DNA from: an uncultured Muribaculaceae bacterium
GTDB lineage: Bacteria; Bacteroidota; Bacteroidia; Bacteroidales; Muribaculaceae
Assembly: GCA_910578365.1 (NCBI GenBank)
Contig: CAJTRC010000038.1
Span: 1 to 25,048, forward strand
DNA length: 25,048 nucleotides
Reading direction: 5' to 3'
Part shown: one piece after another, positions 22,372 through 25,048 of the stretch
Position numbering within the stretch: position 1 is the stretch's first letter
Layout of the letters: every line of letters begins with the position of its first letter
Program-made: the position numbers and the translations under genes
Notes under the pieces: generated by a model
The model's database searches: none
Told to the model about the DNA's origin: nothing
The model's input: the letters and a program-made list of their open reading frames with translations, nothing else

Positions 22372-23201
22372 AGCGTCTTAACGGTTTCAGGATTAGTGTA
22401 TGCGAATTCAAACAGCGACTCCAGATTCACCTCGGTTTCGTCCAGACCCTCATGTCGGCGGCGTATTACACTGTAGCCGCCAACCACGGGCGAACTCCAC
22501 AAGGCATCGGCGCATTCTGTAGGCTCATTGGTGAAGATAAACTGCAACTTCTGCTGTATCTCGGCCAGCGATTTGTTCAGAATCACCCCATTGGGGTCAA
22601 TCATAATCACGTGGTCGAGTACCTGTTCGAGGTCACGTACCTGATGAGTGCTGATTATGACAGTGCGCTCGTCGTTGGCGGCGCTTACAATCGCACGGCG
22701 GAATTCGGCCTTGCCCGGAATATCCATGCCGTTGGTAGGCTCGTCCATCAGCAGCAGGCGCGTGTTGCAGGCAAGAGCAAAAGCAATGAACGCCTTCTTG
22801 CGCTGCCCCATCGACAGATGGCCAAGATGGATGTCCGGGGTGAGGCGGAAATGCTCCAGGTAGATGTTCATCTGTTCTTGCGAGAACTTCGGATAGAACT
22901 TAGCGTTCAGCCGCACAAATTCCTCCAGCATTATGGCCGGAACCTCAAACTCCTCGGCCACTAAAAAGATGTCGGACAGGGAGTGCGGGAGGCGCAGCAT
23001 GGTGTTGCAGCCGTCGAATTCTACCGTGCCGTGCTGAGGCTTCAGCAGGCCGGATATAAGATAGAGTAATGTGGACTTGCCTGTGCCGTTGGCGCCAAGC
23101 AGGCCGTAGATGCCACCCGGATTCATATCCAGATTCAGCATGCTTATCACCGGGGATGAACCGCCGGGATAGGTGTAAGAGAGATTCTGTATCTGTAGCA
23201 T
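22368..23201 (-). CDS. ABC transporter ATP-binding protein
   Basis: A 277-residue ABC ATPase. Walker A is GANGTGKST (residues 36-44), the signature is LSMGQRKKA (129-137), Walker B is LLLMDEP (149-155) followed by TNGMD, and the H-loop is ISTHQVRD. The C-terminal 70 residues after the nucleotide-binding domain are typical of the ABC-2 export group. It is the first gene of the GntR-ABC operon. The leader is very short: the -7 box lies at 23227-23234 and the predicted start is only about 19 nt before the ATG, with a palindrome between them. Confidence 0.92.
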   Translation of the reverse strand: MLQIQNLSYTYPGGSSPVISMLNLDMNPGGIYGLLGANGTGKSTLLYLISGLLKPQHGTVEFDGCNTMLRLPHSLSDIFLVAEEFEVPAIMLEEFVRLNAKFYPKFSQEQMNIYLEHFRLTPDIHLGHLSMGQRKKAFIAFALACNTRLLLMDEPTNGMDIPGKAEFRRAIVSAANDERTVIISTHQVRDLEQVLDHVIMIDPNGVILNKSLAEIQQKLQFIFTNEPTECADALWSSPVVGGYSVIRRRHEGLDETEVNLESLFEFAYTNPETVKTL

Positions 23202-23225
23202 AGTGTTATAGTGAACTAATACACT
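23202..23225. promoter_or_regulatory. Candidate GntR (YtrA-type) operator
   Basis: A 24-nt imperfect palindrome with 18 of 24 symmetric positions, of the form AGTGT-n2-TAGT-n2-ACTA-n2-ACACT. It fills the space between the ABC-ATPase ATG (23199-23201) and the -7 box and covers the predicted transcription start. YtrA-type regulators are known to use AGTGTA/TACACT half-sites, and the same half-site type is seen here. Confidence 0.6.
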
Positions 23226-23226
23226 G

Positions 23227-23258
23227 CAAAGCTACGATACATTTTTTAATCTGCCAAA
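23227..23258 (-). promoter_or_regulatory. Promoter of the ABC-GntR operon
   Basis: On the minus strand, TTTG (23255-23258) and TAGCTTTG (23227-23234) are 20 nt apart, a full consensus match. Predicted start is near 23220, inside the candidate operator. Confidence 0.8.
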
Positions 23259-23268
23259 TAATTAACAT

Positions 23269-23325
23269 ATATTAACCAAGTGCGGGCGGTGAACAAAATT
23301 ATCACCGCCCGCACTTGGTTAATAT
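23269..23325 (-). terminator. Hairpin terminator after nhaC
   Basis: Perfect 24-bp inverted repeat (arms 23269-23292 and 23302-23325) with a 9-nt loop, starting 13 nt after the nhaC stop on the minus strand. The stem has a G+C core with A/T ends. The T run after it is weak, so it may act as a strong stem that also separates nhaC from the ABC promoter 11 nt away. Confidence 0.75.
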
Positions 23326-23338
23326 AAATATCTGAGTC

Positions 23339-24838
23339 CTAATTCGTTGCCTTGGCAAGTGCCGTAAGGGTCGGTTTGACAGTACGGATACGCCAGCCGG
23401 TTACACCCATTATTATAGACATGACAGGCGACAGGTAGTTGAACACGCAGAAAGGCAAATAAGTAAGCGTAGCCACACCAAGCACAGTCGACTGGGTTAC
23501 GCCGCACGAATTCCACGGAATCAGAACCGATGTAACCGAGGTCGAATCCTCCACGGTGCGGCTCAGCAGCTTGCTCTCCAGGTTGAACTTCTGATATATA
23601 GGCTTGTACATATTGCTGCTGATGATAATCGACAGATACTGGTCGGCAGTGCAGGCATTGAGCATCACTCCGCTGGCCGCAGTAGTAGCCACAAGACTGC
23701 CGCGGCGGCTGATAATCCGTGTAAAAGCCTCGGAAATGGATTTGAGCATGCCAGTACCCATCATCACACCGCCGAAAGTCATGGCGCAGAGCACCAGATA
23801 TATCGTAGGCAGCATACCCTCGATGCCGCCTGTGCCCACAAGAGCATCAAGAGCTTCATCGCCGGTCGACAGCGAAGTTTCCGTAAATAGTACCCGGAAT
23901 ATAGTATTGAGCAAGGGAACCACGCCAGAAGCTCCCTGGCAAAGGAAATCAACAATTTCAGGCTGGAAAACAAAAATGCCGGTCAGACCAAGAAACGAAC
24001 TTACCGCCAGAGTGACGAGCGTCGATACACGCATTGCAATCATAACACCCGTGATAGCAGGAATCACCAGCACCCAAGGTGTGAGATTGAACGTGCTCTT
24101 TAATCCGGCAATGATACTGCCGGTACTGTCACCGCCCACGTGGGTGTCAGTCAGAAAACCTGCCGACGCGAACACAAGCAGCGAAAGCAGCATGGCAGGT
24201 CCCGAGGTCAGCATCATATAACGTATGTGTTCAAACAAGTCGACACCGCCCGAAGCCGACGCAATGACCGTAGTATCGCTCAGAGGCGACATCTTGTCAC
24301 CGAAATAAGCCCCCGAAATAATGGCCCCGGCAACCCAGCCGGGGTTATACCCCATCACCGTACCTATGCCCATGAATGCCACACCTATCGTAGCGATAGT
24401 AGTCCAGCTGCTGCCGGTAAGAATCGAGATAAAAGCGCACACCGTGCAGGCAATAAACAGAAACATGGTAGGGTTGAGGATATTAAGGCCATACTCAATA
24501 AGAATAGGCACCACGCCCGAAAGCATCCACGTAGCCGAAACTGTGGCAATGAAAATAAGCAGCGGAACAGCCGGCAAAGTCTGTCGGATACTTCGTCTGA
24601 TTCCTTCGCGGAAATCACTTTTGCGCAACGTGCGCGAGCACACACCCGACACCACAGCCACCGACGCAGCAGCCTGCAAGGCCCAAGGGCCGAACTCCGA
24701 CACCCTGTCGGCGCCAAAGAATACAATCACACACACAATGGCCAGCAAAAGAAATATGATTGGGATAGACGAAAGCAACACAGACGGAGCCTTCGCGGCA
24801 GCCGCAGGCCGGGCCGCAGAATCATTAAACTTAATCAT
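23339..24838 (-). CDS. nhaC: NhaC-family Na+/H+ antiporter
   Basis: A 499-residue inner-membrane protein with about eleven membrane segments. NhaC family marks are ILTGSSWTTIATIGVAFMGI and GAYFGDKMSPLSDTTVIAS, which hold the conserved aspartates and the GDKMSPLSDTT segment of the ion path, and a later TEDSTSVTS-like segment (VEDSTSVTSVLIPWN) typical of the second half. The family exchanges Na+ for H+, or malate for lactate in the MleN branch, at the membrane. The substrate cannot be decided here. A lactate-linked role is tempting given the nearby D-lactate dehydrogenase, but the gene is a separate unit with its own terminator. The start ATG gives a short Ala-rich cytoplasmic leader before the first segment at about residue 24. 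Confidence 0.88.
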   Translation of the reverse strand: MIKFNDSAARPAAAAKAPSVLLSSIPIIFLLLAIVCVIVFFGADRVSEFGPWALQAAASVAVVSGVCSRTLRKSDFREGIRRSIRQTLPAVPLLIFIATVSATWMLSGVVPILIEYGLNILNPTMFLFIACTVCAFISILTGSSWTTIATIGVAFMGIGTVMGYNPGWVAGAIISGAYFGDKMSPLSDTTVIASASGGVDLFEHIRYMMLTSGPAMLLSLLVFASAGFLTDTHVGGDSTGSIIAGLKSTFNLTPWVLVIPAITGVMIAMRVSTLVTLAVSSFLGLTGIFVFQPEIVDFLCQGASGVVPLLNTIFRVLFTETSLSTGDEALDALVGTGGIEGMLPTIYLVLCAMTFGGVMMGTGMLKSISEAFTRIISRRGSLVATTAASGVMLNACTADQYLSIIISSNMYKPIYQKFNLESKLLSRTVEDSTSVTSVLIPWNSCGVTQSTVLGVATLTYLPFCVFNYLSPVMSIIMGVTGWRIRTVKPTLTALAKATN

Positions 24839-24861
24839 TTATTTACCTTAAAAATTGCACG

Positions 24862-24869
24862 CAAAGATA
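24862..24869 (-). promoter_or_regulatory. Possible -7 box of the nhaC promoter
   Basis: TATCTTTG on the minus strand fits TAnnTTTG and lies 23 nt before the nhaC ATG. No TTTG is found at the expected distance upstream, so only half of the promoter is supported. Confidence 0.4.
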
Positions 24870-24929
24870 GGCAAAAAATATCAATTGCCGGGATGATATA
24901 GAGTAAAAATCAGGGCTGACGCATGAGAT

Positions 24930-25048
24930 TTAACTATCCTTAAAGACTTTGTACAGATATTCAGTGCTCCACATACATTTTTTGCGTCTTCGTTTAAGGC
25001 TGAGTTTATCGTTCTGCTTTTTAAGCATTTCCAATGCATACTTGCGCA
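24930..25048 (-). CDS. 3' end of an unrecognised minus-strand gene (partial)
   Basis: An open frame enters from the right window edge on the minus strand and ends at the TAA at 24930-24932. Visible are 39 residues, very rich in Lys and Arg, with KYALEMLKKQNDK, SLKRRRKKCMW and the end YLYKVFKDS. I do not recognise the family. The basic, aromatic composition would suit a DNA-binding protein or a transposase, but this is not enough for a call. A second frame on the same strand is also open here, so reality of this gene is uncertain. Confidence 0.3.
   Translation of the reverse strand, partial: RKYALEMLKKQNDKLSLKRRRKKCMWSTEYLYKVFKDS

Noticed and set aside
23339..24838. Idea that the NhaC-type protein is a malate/lactate antiporter serving the D-lactate step
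   Set aside because: It is a separate transcription unit with its own terminator, and NhaC and MleN cannot be separated by eye, so the link was not claimed.

Overview
The window reads as a chromosomal segment of a Bacteroidales bacterium, most likely of the Muribaculaceae type. The order is well supported; the family is a guess from protein flavour. Genes lack Shine-Dalgarno sites and several promoters carry the Bacteroidetes TTTG / TAnnTTTG boxes, four of them with exactly 20 nt between the boxes. The ribosomal cluster rpsF-rpsR-rplI has no ssb, and the cell-wall salvage genes are of the Bacteroidetes kind (MurT-like permease, BadF-type kinase, NamZ).

Layout. 1-515: remnants of two insertion sequences, an IS982-like fragment joined to the 3' end of an ISL3 transposase. 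564-633: a tandem GGGGACAAAA repeat and a strong hairpin terminator. 640-1012: a minus-strand tRNA unit (Gly-GCC, Gly-GCC, Leu-GAG) with its promoter. 1090-2532: cardiolipin synthase. 2651-3900: rpsF-rpsR-rplI with promoter and terminator. 3911-4130: a 57-residue small protein with its own terminator. 4501-5091: the only plus-strand protein gene after the IS remnants, an ECF sigma factor.

5370-21012, all on the minus strand, is the centrepiece: eleven genes in about 15.6 kb with gaps of 33 nt or less and five 4-bp ATGA overlaps. In transcription order they are a secreted Amidase_3-type enzyme with an inserted golvesin-like domain, a tandem family-2 glycosyltransferase, a DUF4922 GalT/HIT-like phosphorylase, a SpoIID/LytB protein, an AmpG muropeptide importer, the exo-muramidase NamZ, an FAD/Fe-S D-lactate dehydrogenase, a MurT/NagX-like permease, a MurK-like kinase, the etherase MurQ and a secreted SGNH hydrolase. 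Together they describe peptidoglycan salvage: strip peptides, cut glycan, import, phosphorylate, split MurNAc-6-P into GlcNAc-6-P and D-lactate, and oxidise the D-lactate. Two members (glycosyltransferase and DUF4922 protein) do not fit the known pathway. They are the best place to look for something undescribed.

21189-23201: an ABC ATPase, its permease and a YtrA-type GntR repressor, with a 24-nt palindrome at the transcription start that looks like the operator. 23269-24838: NhaC-type Na+/H+ antiporter with terminator. The right edge holds the 3' end of an unrecognised minus-strand reading frame.
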